Shown: positions 1-11,700 of the stretch, in pieces
Layout: the number at the start of each line of letters is the position of its first letter
Position numbering within the stretch: position 1 is the first letter of the stretch
Source: Rhynchopus sp. YZ270_cl-10
Lineage: Eukaryota > Euglenozoa > Diplonemea > Diplonemida > Diplonemidae
Direction: 5' to 3'
NCBI GenBank assembly: GCA_964035575.1
Contig: OZ037912.1
Span: 248,001 to 312,000, forward strand
Length of the DNA: 64,000 bases
The notes under the pieces: generated by a model
What the model was told of the DNA's origin: nothing
The model's database searches: none
What the model saw: the letters and a program-made list of their open reading frames with translations, nothing else
Program-made: the position numbers and the translations under genes

Positions 1-225
1 GACTGGCCAGGCAACTCCCCTGATCTCAATCCTATTGAGAACCTGTGGGCCAAGCTGCAGACTGCAGTCAACGAACGGGAGCCCAAAGACGTGTCAGCAC
101 TTAAACGTGCCATCAACAAGGAATGGTCCAAGATGGACAATAGCTTCGTTGCACGTTACATCATGTCAATGCCACGACGCCTAGACGCAGTTCGCAATTC
201 CAACGGAATGCACACAAAATACTAA
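1..225 (+). CDS. Tc1/mariner transposase, C-terminal part (5' end outside window)
   Basis: Frame 1 is open from the first base to a TAA at 223-225, 74 residues. It begins with DWPGNSPDLNPIENLW, the hallmark of the third catalytic acidic region of Tc1/mariner (IS630-type) transposases, where the E of the IEN motif lies at residue 13. The remainder (KRAINKEW, ending NGMHTKY) fits the short C-terminal tail of the family. The enzyme would cut and paste its own transposon at TA dinucleotides. The N-terminal DNA-binding part lies upstream, so I cannot tell whether the gene is intact. No stop or frameshift is visible in this piece. Family assignment is very likely; activity is unknown. Confidence 0.93.
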   Translation, partial: DWPGNSPDLNPIENLWAKLQTAVNEREPKDVSALKRAINKEWSKMDNSFVARYIMSMPRRLDAVRNSNGMHTKY

Positions 226-277
226 TGCATGCTCTATTTATTTTTGTACACCCACTCGTTTGTACTGCTACACTGTA
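226..277 (+). mobile_element. Probable right end of the Tc1/mariner transposon
   Basis: Fifty bases after the transposase stop the sequence reads CTGCTACACTG followed by TA at 276-277. Tc1/mariner elements commonly end in CACTG next to the duplicated TA target, so this is the likely terminal inverted repeat. Its partner would lie upstream of the window. Inference only. Confidence 0.5.
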
Positions 278-958
278 TTTTTTTTTTTTACACATACACC
301 CTTTTTTACCAAAAAGGGATATTTCCATGTTAATATTTTCCCCACACACACACTTTTCATAGCCAGTTGAAAATGCAATGAAATGAGTCAAATTTTGCCT
401 ATTTTTTAGAATAATATAACAATTTTTACAAAATGTCGTCATCGGCCATTAATTCTGTGTCACACTGTATACCCAACAAAGAAGCGACACCTAAGTGAAC
501 AGGGGCCGTATACCACCGCTGGTGGCCTAGGTTAGTATATAAGCCAGGTCAAGGTCCGCACTCTGGCAGCGTCAAAAGAAATAAACAACAATAAAACCAC
601 CAGTCATTCCAATGGGAGGAACGAATGACTGGCATCTCCTAATTCTCTAAACTGCGGTGAGTGGAACACCCAACTGATGCAAACCACTGCCGCAGGTTAG
701 CACCTACAAAAAGCAAAGAAAAGCAAAGAAAAGAAAAGCAAAAGCTGTGCATGGTCGTAAAGTAGGCGCAGGGTCGCTTAAATCCCTGAGGGCACAAAAA
801 GCCCAGCATACACCTCCTCCAGTTGCTTTGGACCCTCCAATATCATGTGCCCGGGTTTGCAAAAGTGCAATGCAACCATCCCACGCGTGGCCTTCGTTCA
901 CTCAAAAAAGAGATTATATCCGGGGACGCCAGGGCAAAAATGCCGGGGGGCTGCCACC
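278..958. other. Gene-free spacer with two adjacent hairpins
   Basis: No convincing coding frame. CCAGTCATTC at 600-609 pairs perfectly with GAATGACTGG at 623-632, a 10-bp stem. Right behind it CTGCGG at 652-657 and AGTGG at 660-664 pair with CCACT at 684-688 and CCGCAG at 690-695. A TATATAA string lies near 536. The paired hairpins could be part of a degraded mobile element or of an RNA; I cannot decide. Confidence 0.5.
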
Positions 959-2188
959 TCACGTTTTTGTCCCCTCGATGGAGGTTAATGACGTGCAACA
1001 GTACAAGAAGCTGTCCCCAAGGCTTGTCACACTGCTCAATCCTGCAAATTTGATGGAGGTTAACGACTTGCAATCAAATAAGAAGTGGTTCCTAAGGCTC
1101 GTGACACTGCCCAATCCTGCAAAGTCGATGGAGGTTAAGGACTTGCAATCAAATAAGAAGTAGTTCCCCAGGCTCGTGACCTTGCCCAATCCTGCAAAGT
1201 CGATGGAGGCTAACGACGAGCAACGCGCTAAGAAGCTGTCCCCAAGGCTTGTCACACTGCTCAATCCTGCAAAGTTGATGGAGGTTAACGACTTGCAATC
1301 AAATAAGAAGTAGTTCCCAAGGCTCGTGACCTTGCCCAATCCTGCAAAGTCGATGGAGGTTAACGACGTGCAACCTGATAAGAAGAAGTCCGCAAGGCTC
1401 GTGACCTTGTTCAATCCTGTAAAGTCAATGGAGGTTAACGACGTGCAACGCTCTAAGAAGCCTTTCCCAAGGGATGCGATACTGCTCAATCTTGCAACGT
1501 CGATGAAGGTTAACGACGTGCAATCTGATAAGAAGCAGTTCCCAAGGAATGTGATACTGCTCAATCCTGTAAAATCGATGGAGGTTAACGACGTGCACCC
1601 TGATAAGAAGCAGTCCCCAAGGCTTGTGACACTGCTCAATCCTGCAAAGTTGTATGGCTCAAAAGTGCGGAATGACGTGCAGTTGTGCAGGAAGTTCTCA
1701 CCTATTTTCGTGACGTTGCGCAATCCAGACAGGTTAATTGATTCCAATGATGAACATTGAGATAAGAAGAAGTCATCAATCGCAGTAACAGCCAACGTGG
1801 CAGTCAGATCAAGGCTGCGTAAATTAGTGCGTGCGAGGAACCTGTTCGGAATCGCAGTTACAACTTCTGCCTGCAGAAACAACTGCGCAACCTTGGGGTC
1901 TTCTACACTCGCAAGCCTCTCTGGTGTGAGGTCTGTCTCACCCAATTCACGAAGAGCTGCAATGGATACTCGCTTCTTCGACTCCGTCAGCACGACTGTG
2001 TCGCCAGCACTCAGCGCTTTGATGTTGATATCCTCTCCATCACCGTTCCCTCCGGAGCTCATGTCAAAGGTGTCTTCAGCAAACCCCGTTGTAGATGCCA
2101 CCTTCCGCCGCAGGTCCTTCGCTGTGTCATCCACATCCACATCGACAACGTACGTCTTACCATCAAATACGTCGATGCTGAGTTCCAT
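959..2188 (-). CDS. Ubiquitin-like plus BspA-type leucine-rich-repeat protein
   Basis: The frame encodes 409 residues from the ATG at 2188; a longer frame reaches 2233 but only through a GTG. Residues 1-70 (MELSIDVFDGKTYVVDVDVD, later DTVVLTES) look like a beta-grasp ubiquitin-like domain. A short linker (LRELGETDLTPERL) follows. From about residue 125 to the end come roughly eleven repeats of about 25 residues with consensus CTSLTSIDFAGLSSVTSLGD, typical of the BspA/TpLRR family, in which each repeat carries a C-x-S-L-x-S-I core. Repeats are 75 bp at DNA level and closely similar, so the number is probably unstable. No signal peptide or membrane segment is seen. BspA-type LRR proteins mediate binding to proteins or surfaces; the partner is unknown. 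It is the only supported gene on the minus strand and abuts the giant satellite upstream. Confidence 0.88.
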   Translation of the reverse strand: MELSIDVFDGKTYVVDVDVDDTAKDLRRKVASTTGFAEDTFDMSSGGNGDGEDINIKALSAGDTVVLTESKKRVSIAALRELGETDLTPERLASVEDPKVAQLFLQAEVVTAIPNRFLARTNLRSLDLTATLAVTAIDDFFLSQCSSLESINLSGLRNVTKIGENFLHNCTSFRTFEPYNFAGLSSVTSLGDCFLSGCTSLTSIDFTGLSSITFLGNCFLSDCTSLTFIDVARLSSIASLGKGFLERCTSLTSIDFTGLNKVTSLADFFLSGCTSLTSIDFAGLGKVTSLGNYFLFDCKSLTSINFAGLSSVTSLGDSFLARCSSLASIDFAGLGKVTSLGNYFLFDCKSLTSIDFAGLGSVTSLRNHFLFDCKSLTSIKFAGLSSVTSLGDSFLYCCTSLTSIEGTKT

Positions 2189-2762
2189 AGGTGTTGTGTG
2201 TGTTTTCTGTTGTGGGAGTGGTGCAAGACACACCTATTCATTGTCGTCTCTTACTAGCAACGAAATAGGTGGTGATTGGATTGGCAATCCTTATATTTTC
2301 TTTTATTTCTCTCTTTCAGTGCTGACGCTAAGGCCGCCTTGTCGGTCCTGAATAAAATGTTTTTTCGACTGACACAATTTTTGACCCTTCTTTTTTTCTC
2401 AACTGAGGAAACAGTGTTGGAGCGTGGATTGGGTATATTAGAAAACGACCCGGCTTGACCCGGTTTAGGGGTTTTTTGGTCAAAAGTGTTTTTCCCGCGC
2501 TGCGCGAGAAAACTCCTGTGACAAGCTCGCCACTCCCCCTTTTTTTAATTTTTCGGGAATTTATATCAGGGTTCTCCACCATAATCATTTTCCCCCTTTC
2601 CCTCCGGGAAAGGTTCCCAGCCGTACTCCTTTAGTCACATAGTCGGTAAGCCCAACGGTGACAGCGCCGCAGGCACGTTGCGCAACTTCTGTGATCGCAA
2701 ACTGTTCAGCGGAACCACATTCTTAAAAAAATATGAGAAGCACCCGAGGCAAACGATACTCC
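2189..2762. other. Spacer between LRR gene and satellite
   Basis: Holds the 5' flank of the minus-strand LRR gene and T-rich sequence. No gene or repeat is recognised. The first satellite monomer starts at about 2763. Confidence 0.5.
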
Positions 2763-5700
2763 GCTTTTCAGCGGGCTGTTTTCTTTCATGAAAACCGGTC
2801 GCTTTTCAGCGGGCCGTTTTCTTTCGTGAAAACCGAGCGCTTTTCAGCGTGCCGTTTTCTTTCGTGAAAACCGGTCGCTTTTCAGCAGGCTGTTTTCTTT
2901 CGTGAAAACCGAGCGCTTTTCAGCGGGCCGTTTTCTTTCGTGAAAACCGGTCGCTTTTCAGCGGGCCGTTTTCTTTCGTGAAAACCGAGCGCTTTTCAGC
3001 GGGCTGTTTTCTTTCGTGAAAACCGGTCGCTTTTCAGCAGGCTGTTTTCTTTCGTGAAAACCGAGCGCTTTTCAGCGGGCCGTTTTCTTTCGTGAAAACC
3101 GGTCGCTTTTCAGCGGGCCGTTTTCTTTCGTGAAAACCGGTCGCTTTTCAGCGGGCCGTTTTCTTTCGTGAAAACCGGTCGCTTTTCAGCGGGCCGTTTT
3201 CTTTCGTGAAAACCGAGCGCTTTTCAGCAGGCTGTTTTCTTTCGTGAAAACCGGTCGCTTTTCAGCAGGCTGTTTTCTTTCGTGAAAACCGAGCGCTTTT
3301 CAGCGGGCCGTTTTCTTTCGTGAAAACCGGTCGCTTTTCAGCGGGCCGTTTTCTTTCGTGAAAACCGGTCGCTTTTCAGCGGGCCGTTTTCTTTCGTGAA
3401 AACCGAGCGCTTTTCAGCAGGCTGTTTTCTTTCGTGAAAACCGAGCGCTTTTCAGCTGGCCGTTTTCTTTCGTGAAAACCGAGCGCTTTTCAGCAGGCTG
3501 TTTTCTTTCGTGAAAACCGAGCGCTTTTCAGCTGGCCGTTTTCTTTCGTGAAAACCGAGCGCTTTTCAGCAGGCTGTTTTCTTTCGTGAAAACCGGTCGC
3601 TTTTCAGCTGGCCGTTTTCTTTCGTGAAAACCGAGCGCTTTTCAGCAGGCTGTTTTCTTTCGTGAAAACCGAGCGCTTTTCAGCTGGCCGTTTTCTTTCG
3701 TGAAAACCGAGCGCTTTTCAGCAGGCTGTTTTCTTTCGTGAAAACCGAGGGCTTTTCAGCGGGCCGTTTTCTTTCGTGAAAACCGGTCGCTTTTCAGCGG
3801 GCCGTTTTCTTTCGTGAAAACCGAGCGCTTTTCAGCAGGCTGTTTTCTTTCGTGAAAACCGAGCGCTTTTCAGCGGGCCGTTTTCTTTCGTGAAAACCGG
3901 TCGCTTTTCAGCGGGCCGTTTTCTTTCGTGAAAACCGGTCGCTTTTCAGCGGGCCGTTTTCTTTCGTGAAAACCGGTCGCTTTTCAGCGGGCCGTTTTCT
4001 TTCGTGAAAACCGAGCGCTTTTCAGCGGGCCGTTTTCTTTCGTGAAAACCGGTCGCTTTTCAGCGGGCCGTTTTCTTTCGTGAAAACCGGTCGCTTTTCA
4101 GCGGGCCGTTTTCTTTCGTGAAAACCGAGCGCTTTTCAGCAGGCTGTTTTCTTTCGTGAAAACCGGTCGCTTTTCAGCGGGCCGTTTTCTTTCGTGAAAA
4201 CCGGTCGCTTTTCAGCGGGCCGTTTTCTTTCGTGAAAACCGAGCGCTTTTCAGCGGGCTGTTTTCTTTCGTGAAAACCGGTCGCTTTTCAGCGGGCCGTT
4301 TTCTTTCGTGAAAACCGGTCGCTTTTCAGCGGGCCGTTTTCTTTCGTGAAAACCGGTCGCTTTTCAGCGGGCCGTTTTCTTTCGTGAAAACCGAGCGCTT
4401 TTCAGCAGGCTGTTTTCTTTCGTGAAAACCGGTCGCTTTTCAGCGGGCCGTTTTCTTTCGTGAAAACCGGTCGCTTTTCAGCGGGCCGTTTTCTTTCGTG
4501 AAAACCGGTCGCTTTTCAGCGGGCCGTTTTCTTTCGTGAAAACCGAGCGCTTTTCAGCGGGCTGTTTTCTTTCGTGAAAACCGGTCGCTTTTCAGCGGGC
4601 CGTTTTCTTTCGTGAAAACCGAGCGCTTTTCAGCTGGCTGTTTTCTTTCGTGAAAACCGGTCGCTTTTCAGCTGGCTGTTTTCTTTCGTGAAAACCGAGC
4701 GCTTTTCAGCGGGCCGTTTTCTTTCGTGAAAACCGGTCGCTTTTCAGCAGGCTGTTTTCTTTCGTGAAAACCGAGCGCTTTTCAGCGGGCCGTTTTCTTT
4801 CGTGAAAACCGGTCGCTTTTCAGCTGGCTGTTTTCTTTCGTGAAAACCGGTCGCTTTTCAGCGGGCCGTTTTCTTTCGTGAAAACCGAGCGCTTTTCAGC
4901 GGGCTGTTTTCTTTCGTGAAAACCGGTCGCTTTTCAGCGGGCCGTTTTCTTTCGTGAAAACCGGTCGCTTTTCAGCGGGCCGTTTTCTTTCGTGAAAACC
5001 GAGCGCTTTTCAGCGGGCCGTTTTCTTTCGTGAAAACCGGTCGCTTTTCAGCGGGCCGTTTTCTTTCGTGAAAACCGAGCGCTTTTCAGCGGGCTGTTTT
5101 CTTTCGTGAAAACCGGTCGCTTTTCAGCGGGCTGTTTTCTTTCGTGAAAACCGGTCGCTTTTCAGCGGGCCGTTTTCTTTCGTGAAAACCGGTCGCTTTT
5201 CAGCGGGCCGTTTTCTTTCGTGAAAACCGAGCGCTTTTCAGCGGGCTGTTTTCTTTCGTGAAAACCGGTCGCTTTTCAGCGGGCCGTTTTCTTTCGTGAA
5301 AACCGGTCGCTTTTCAGCGGGCCGTTTTCTTTCGTGAAAACCGAGCGCTTTTCAGCGGGCTGTTTTCTTTCGTGAAAACCGGTCGCTTTTCAGCGGGCTG
5401 TTTTCTTTCGTGAAAACCGAGCGCTTTTCAGCAGGCTGTTTTCTTTCGTGAAAACCGGTCGCTTATCAGCGGGCCGTTTTCTTTCGTGAAAACCGGTCGC
5501 TTATCAGCGGGCCGTTTTCTTTCGTGAAAACCGAGCGCTTTTCAGCGGGCCGTTTTCTTTCGTGAAAACCGGTCGCTTTTCAGCGGGCCGTTTTCTTTCG
5601 TGAAAACCGAGCGCTTTTCAGCGGGCCGTTTTCTTTCGTGAAAACCGGTCGCTTTTCAGCGGGCCGTTTTCTTTCGTGAAAACCGGTCGCTTTTCAGCGG

Positions 5701-8700
5701 GCCGTTTTCTTTCGTGAAAACCGAGCGCTTTTCAGCAGGCTGTTTTCTTTCGTGAAAACCGGTCGCTTTTCAGCGGGCCGTTTTCTTTCTTGAAAACCGG
5801 TCGCTTTTCAGCGGGCCGTTTTCTTTCGTGAAAACCGAGCGCTTTTCAGCGGGCCGTTTTCTTTCGTGAAAACCGGTCGCTTTTCAGCTGGCTGTTTTCT
5901 TTCGTGAAAACCGGTCGCTTTTCAGCGGGCCGTTTTCTTTCGTGAAAACCGGTCGCTTTTCAGCGGGCCGTTTTCTTTCGTGAAAACCGAGCGCTTTTCA
6001 GCGGGCCGTTTTCTTTCGTGAAAACCGAGCGCTTTTCAGCGGGCCGTTTTCTTTCGTGAAAACCGGTCGCTTTTCAGCGGGCCGTTTTCTTTCGTGAAAA
6101 CCGGTCGCTTTTCAGCAGGCTGTTTTCTTTCGTGAAAACCGAGCGCTTTTCAGCTGGCCGTTTTCTTTCGTGAAAACCGAGCGCTTTTCAGCAGGCTGTT
6201 TTCTTTCGTGAAAACCGGTCGCTTTTCAGCGGGCCGTTTTCTTTCGTGAAAACCGGTCGCTTTTCAGCGGGCTGTTTTCTTTCGTGAAAACCGGTCGCTT
6301 TTCAGCTGGCTGTTTTCTTTCGTGAAAACCGAGCGCTTTTCAGCGGGCCGTTTTCTTTCGTGAAAACCGGTCGCTTTTCAGCGGGCCGTTTTCTTTCGTG
6401 AAAACCGAGCGCTTTTCAGCGGGCTGTTTTCTTTCGTGAAAACCGGTCGCTTTTCAGCGGGCCGTTTTCTTTCGTGAAAACCGGTCGCTTTTCAGCGGGC
6501 TGTTTTCTTTCGTGAAAACCGAGCGCTTTTCAGCAGGCTGTTTTCTTTCGTGAAAACCGGTCGCTTATCAGCGGGCCGTTTTCTTTCGTGAAAACCGGTC
6601 GCTTTTCAGCGGGCCGTTTTCTTTCGTGAAAACCGAGCGCTTTTCAGCGGGCCGTTTTCTTTCGTGAAAACCGGTCGCTTTTCAGCGGGCCGTTTTCTTT
6701 CGTGAAAACCGAGCGCTTTTCAGCGGGCCGTTTTCTTTCGTGAAAACCGAGCGCTTTTCAGCTGGCCGTTTTCTTTCGTGAAAACCGAGCGCTTTTCAGC
6801 GGGCCGTTTTCTTTCGTGAAAACCGGTCGCTTTTCAGCGGGCCGTTTTCTTTCGTGAAAACCGGTCGCTTTTCAGCGGGCCGTTTTCTTTCGTGAAAACC
6901 GAGCGCTTTTCAGCGGGCCGTTTTCTTTCGTGAAAACCGGTCGCTTTTCAGCGGGCCGTTTTCTTTCGTGAAAACCGAGCGCTTTTCAGCGGGCCGTTTT
7001 CTTTCGTGAAAACCGGTCGCTTTTCAGCAGGCTGTTTTCTTTCGTGAAAACCGGTCGCTTTTCAGCTGGCCGTTTTCTTTCGTGAAAACCGGTCGCTTTT
7101 CAGCAGGCTGTTTTCTTTCGTGAAAACCGGTCGCTTTTCAGCTGGCCGTTTTCTTTCGTGAAAACCGGTCGCTTTTCAGCGGGCCGTTTTCTTTCGTGAA
7201 AACCGAGCGCTTTTCAGCTTGCCGTTTTCTTTCGTGAAAACCGAGCGCTTTTCAGCAGGCTGTTTTCTTTCGTGAAAACCGGTCGCTTTTCAGCGGGCCG
7301 TTTTCTTTCGTGAAAACCGAGCGCTTTTCAGCAGGCCGTTTTCTTTCGTGAAAACCGGTCGCTTTTCAGCGGGCCGTTTTCTTTCGTGAAAACCGAGCGC
7401 TTTTCAGCGGGCCGTTTTCTTTCGTGAAAACCGGTCGCTTTTCAGCTGGCTGTTTTCTTTCGTGAAAACCGGTCGCTTTTCAGCGGGCCGTTTTCTTTCG
7501 TGAAAACCGAGCGCTTTTCAGCGGGCTGTTTTCTTTCGTGAAAACCGGTCGCTTTTCAGCGGGCCGTTTTCTTTCGTGAAAACCGGTCGCTTTTCAGCGG
7601 GCCGTTTTCTTTCGTGAAAACCGAGCGCTTTTCAGCGGGACGTTTTCTTTCGTGAAAACCGGTCGCTTTTCAGCGGGCCGTTTTCTTTCGTGAAAACCGA
7701 GCGCTTTTCAGCGGGCCGTTTTCTTTCGTGAAAACCGGTCGCTTTTCAGCGGGCCGTTTTCTTTCGTGAAAACCGAGCGCTTTTCAGCTTGCCGTTTTCT
7801 TTCGTGAAAACCGGTCGCTTTTCAGCAGGCTGTTTTCTTTCGTGAAAACCGGTCGCTTTTCAGCAGGCTGTTTTCTTTCGTGAAAACCGAGCGCTTTTCA
7901 GCTGGCCGTTTTCTTTCGTGAAAACCGAGCGCTTTTCAGCAGGCTGTTTTCTTTCGTGAAAACCGGTCGCTTTTCAGCGGGCCGTTTTCTTTCGTGAAAA
8001 CCGAGCGCTTTTCAGCGGGCCGTTTTCTTTCTTGAAAACCGGTCGCTTTTCAGCTGGCTGTTTTCTTTCGTGAAAACCGAGCGCTTTTCAGCGGGCCGTT
8101 TTCTTTCGTGAAAACCGGTCGCTTTTCAGCTGGCTGTTTTCTTTCGTGAAAACCGAGCGCTTTTCAGCAGGCTGTTTTCTTTCGTGAAAACCGAGCGCTT
8201 TTCAGCTGGCCGTTTTCTTTCGTGAAAACCGAGCGCTTTTCAGCAGGCTGTTTTCTTTCGTGAAAACCGGTCGCTTTTCAGCGGGCCGTTTTCTTTCGTG
8301 AAAACCGGTCGCTTTTCAGCTGGCTGTTTTCTTTCGTGAAAACCGGTCGCTTTTCAGCGGGCCGTTTTCTTTCGTGAAAACCGGTCGCTTTTCAGCGGGC
8401 CGTTTTCTTTCGTGAAAACCGAGCGCTTTTCAGCGGGCCGTTTTCTTTCGTGAAAACCGAGCGCTTTTCAGCGGGCCGTTTTCTTTCGTGAAAACCGGTC
8501 GCTTTTCAGCGGGCCGTTTTCTTTCGTGAAAACCGAGCGCTTTTCAGCGGGCCGTTTTCTTTCGTGAAAACCGAGCGCTTTTCAGCTGGCCGTTTTCTTT
8601 CGTGAAAACCGAGCGCTTTTCAGCGGGCCGTTTTCTTTCGTGAAAACCGGTCGCTTTTCAGCGGGCCGTTTTCTTTCGTGAAAACCGAGCGCTTTTCAGC

Positions 8701-11700
8701 GGGCCGTTTTCTTTCGTGAAAACCGGTCGCTTTTCAGCAGGCTGTTTTCTTTCGTGAAAACCGGTCGCTTTTCAGCAGGCTGTTTTCTTTCGTGAAAACC
8801 GGTCGCTTTTCAGCTGGCCGTTTTCTTTCGTGAAAACCGGTCGCTTTTCAGCAGGCTGTTTTCTTTCGTGAAAACCGGTCGCTTTTCAGCAGGCTGTTTT
8901 CTTTCGTGAAAACCGGTCGCTTTTCAGCTGGCCGTTTTCTTTCGTGAAAACCGGTCGCTTTTCAGCGGGCCGTTTTCTTTCGTGAAAACCGAGCGCTTTT
9001 CAGCTTGCCGTTTTCTTTCGTGAAAACCGAGCGCTTTTCAGCAGGCTGTTTTCTTTCGTGAAAACCGGTCGCTTTTCAGCGGGCCGTTTTCTTTCGTGAA
9101 AACCGAGCGCTTTTCAGCTTGCCGTTTTCTTTCGTGAAAACCGAGCGCTTTTCAGCAGGCTGTTTTCTTTCGTGAAAACCGGTCGCTTTTCAGCGGGCCG
9201 TTTTCTTTCTTGAAAACCGGTCGCTTTTCAGCGGGCCGTTTTCTTTCGTGAAAACCGAGCGCTTTTCAGCGGGCCGTTTTCTTTCGTGAAAACCGGTCGC
9301 TTTTCAGCTGGCTGTTTTCTTTCGTGAAAACCGGTCGCTTTTCAGCGGGCCGTTTTCTTTCGTGAAAACCGGTCGCTTTTCAGCTGGCTGTTTTCTTTCG
9401 TGAAAACCGGTCGCTTTTCAGCTGGCTGTTTTCTTTCGTGAAAACCGGTCGCTTTTCAGCGGGCCGTTTTCTTTCTTGAAAACCGGTCGCTTTTCAGCGG
9501 GCTGTTTTCTTTCGTGAAAACCGGTCGCTTTTCAGCGGGCCGTTTTCTTTCGTGAAAACCGGTCGCTTTTCAGCGGGCCGTTTTCTTTCGTGAAAACCGA
9601 GCGCTTTTCAGCGGGACGTTTTCTTTCGTGAAAACCGGTCGCTTTTCAGCGGGCCGTTTTCTTTCGTGAAAACCGAGCGCTTTTCAGCTGGCCGTTTTCT
9701 TTCGTGAAAACCGAGCGCTTTTCAGCAGGCTGTTTTCTTTCGTGAAAACCGGTCGCTTTTCAGCGGGCCGTTTTCTTTCGTGAAAACCGGTCGCTTTTCA
9801 GCTGGCTGTTTTCTTTCGTGAAAACCGAGCGCTTTTCAGCGGGCCGTTTTCTTTCGTGAAAACCGGTCGCTTTTCAGCGGGCCGTTTTCTTTCGTGAAAA
9901 CCGAGCGCTTTTCAGCAGGCTGTTTTCTTTCGTGAAAACCGGTCGCTTTTCAGCGGGCCGTTTTCTTTCGTGAAAACCGAGCGCTTTTCAGCGGGCCGTT
10001 TTCTTTCTTGAAAACCGGTCGCTTTTCAGCTGGCTGTTTTCTTTCGTGAAAACCGAGCGCTTTTCAGCGGGCCGTTTTCTTTCGTGAAAACCGAGCGCTT
10101 TTCAGCTGGCCGTTTTCTTTCGTGAAAACCGAGCGCTTTTCAGCGGGCCGTTTTCTTTCGTGAAAACCGGTCGCTTTTCAGCGGGCCGTTTTCTTTCGTG
10201 AAAACCGGTCGCTTTTCAGCGGGCCGTTTTCTTTCGTGAAAACCGAGCGCTTTTCAGCGGGCCGTTTTCTTTCGTGAAAACCGGTCGCTTTTCAGCGGGC
10301 CGTTTTCTTTCGTGAAAACCGAGCGCTTTTCAGCGGGCCGTTTTCTTTCGTGAAAACCGGTCGCTTTTCAGCAGGCTGTTTTCTTTCGTGAAAACCGGTC
10401 GCTTTTCAGCTGGCCGTTTTCTTTCGTGAAAACCGGTCGCTTTTCAGCAGGCTGTTTTCTTTCGTGAAAACCGGTCGCTTTTCAGCTGGCCGTTTTCTTT
10501 CGTGAAAACCGGTCGCTTTTCAGCGGGCCGTTTTCTTTCGTGAAAACCGAGCGCTTTTCAGCTTGCCGTTTTCTTTCGTGAAAACCGAGCGCTTTTCAGC
10601 AGGCTGTTTTCTTTCGTGAAAACCGGTCGCTTTTCAGCGGGCCGTTTTCTTTCGTGAAAACCGAGCGCTTTTCAGCAGGCCGTTTTCTTTCGTGAAAACC
10701 GGTCGCTTTTCAGCGGGCCGTTTTCTTTCTTGAAAACCGGTCGCTTTTCAGCGGGCCGTTTTCTTTCGTGAAAACCGAGCGCTTTTCAGCGGGCCGTTTT
10801 CTTTCGTGAAAACCGGTCGCTTTTCAGCTGGCTGTTTTCTTTCGTGAAAACCGGTCGCTTTTCAGCGGGCCGTTTTCTTTCGTGAAAACCGAGCGCTTTT
10901 CAGCGGGCTGTTTTCTTTCGTGAAAACCGGTCGCTTTTCAGCGGGCCGTTTTCTTTCGTGAAAACCGGTCGCTTTTCAGCGGGCCGTTTTCTTTCGTGAA
11001 AACCGAGCGCTTTTCAGCGGGACGTTTTCTTTCGTGAAAACCGGTCGCTTTTCAGCGGGCCGTTTTCTTTCGTGAAAACCGAGCGCTTTTCAGCGGGCCG
11101 TTTTCTTTCGTGAAAACCGGTCGCTTTTCAGCGGGCCGTTTTCTTTCGTGAAAACCGAGCGCTTTTCAGCTTGCCGTTTTCTTTCGTGAAAACCGGTCGC
11201 TTTTCAGCAGGCTGTTTTCTTTCGTGAAAACCGGTCGCTTTTCAGCAGGCTGTTTTCTTTCGTGAAAACCGAGCGCTTTTCAGCTGGCCGTTTTCTTTCG
11301 TGAAAACCGAGCGCTTTTCAGCAGGCTGTTTTCTTTCGTGAAAACCGGTCGCTTTTCAGCGGGCCGTTTTCTTTCGTGAAAACCGAGCGCTTTTCAGCGG
11401 GCCGTTTTCTTTCTTGAAAACCGGTCGCTTTTCAGCTGGCTGTTTTCTTTCGTGAAAACCGAGCGCTTTTCAGCGGGCCGTTTTCTTTCGTGAAAACCGG
11501 TCGCTTTTCAGCTGGCTGTTTTCTTTCGTGAAAACCGAGCGCTTTTCAGCAGGCTGTTTTCTTTCGTGAAAACCGAGCGCTTTTCAGCTGGCCGTTTTCT
11601 TTCGTGAAAACCGAGCGCTTTTCAGCAGGCTGTTTTCTTTCGTGAAAACCGGTCGCTTTTCAGCGGGCCGTTTTCTTTCGTGAAAACCGGTCGCTTTTCA

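Noticed and set aside
747-1760. Plus-strand frames with a VNDVQ repeat
   Set aside because: They are the antisense of the 75-bp LRR repeats.
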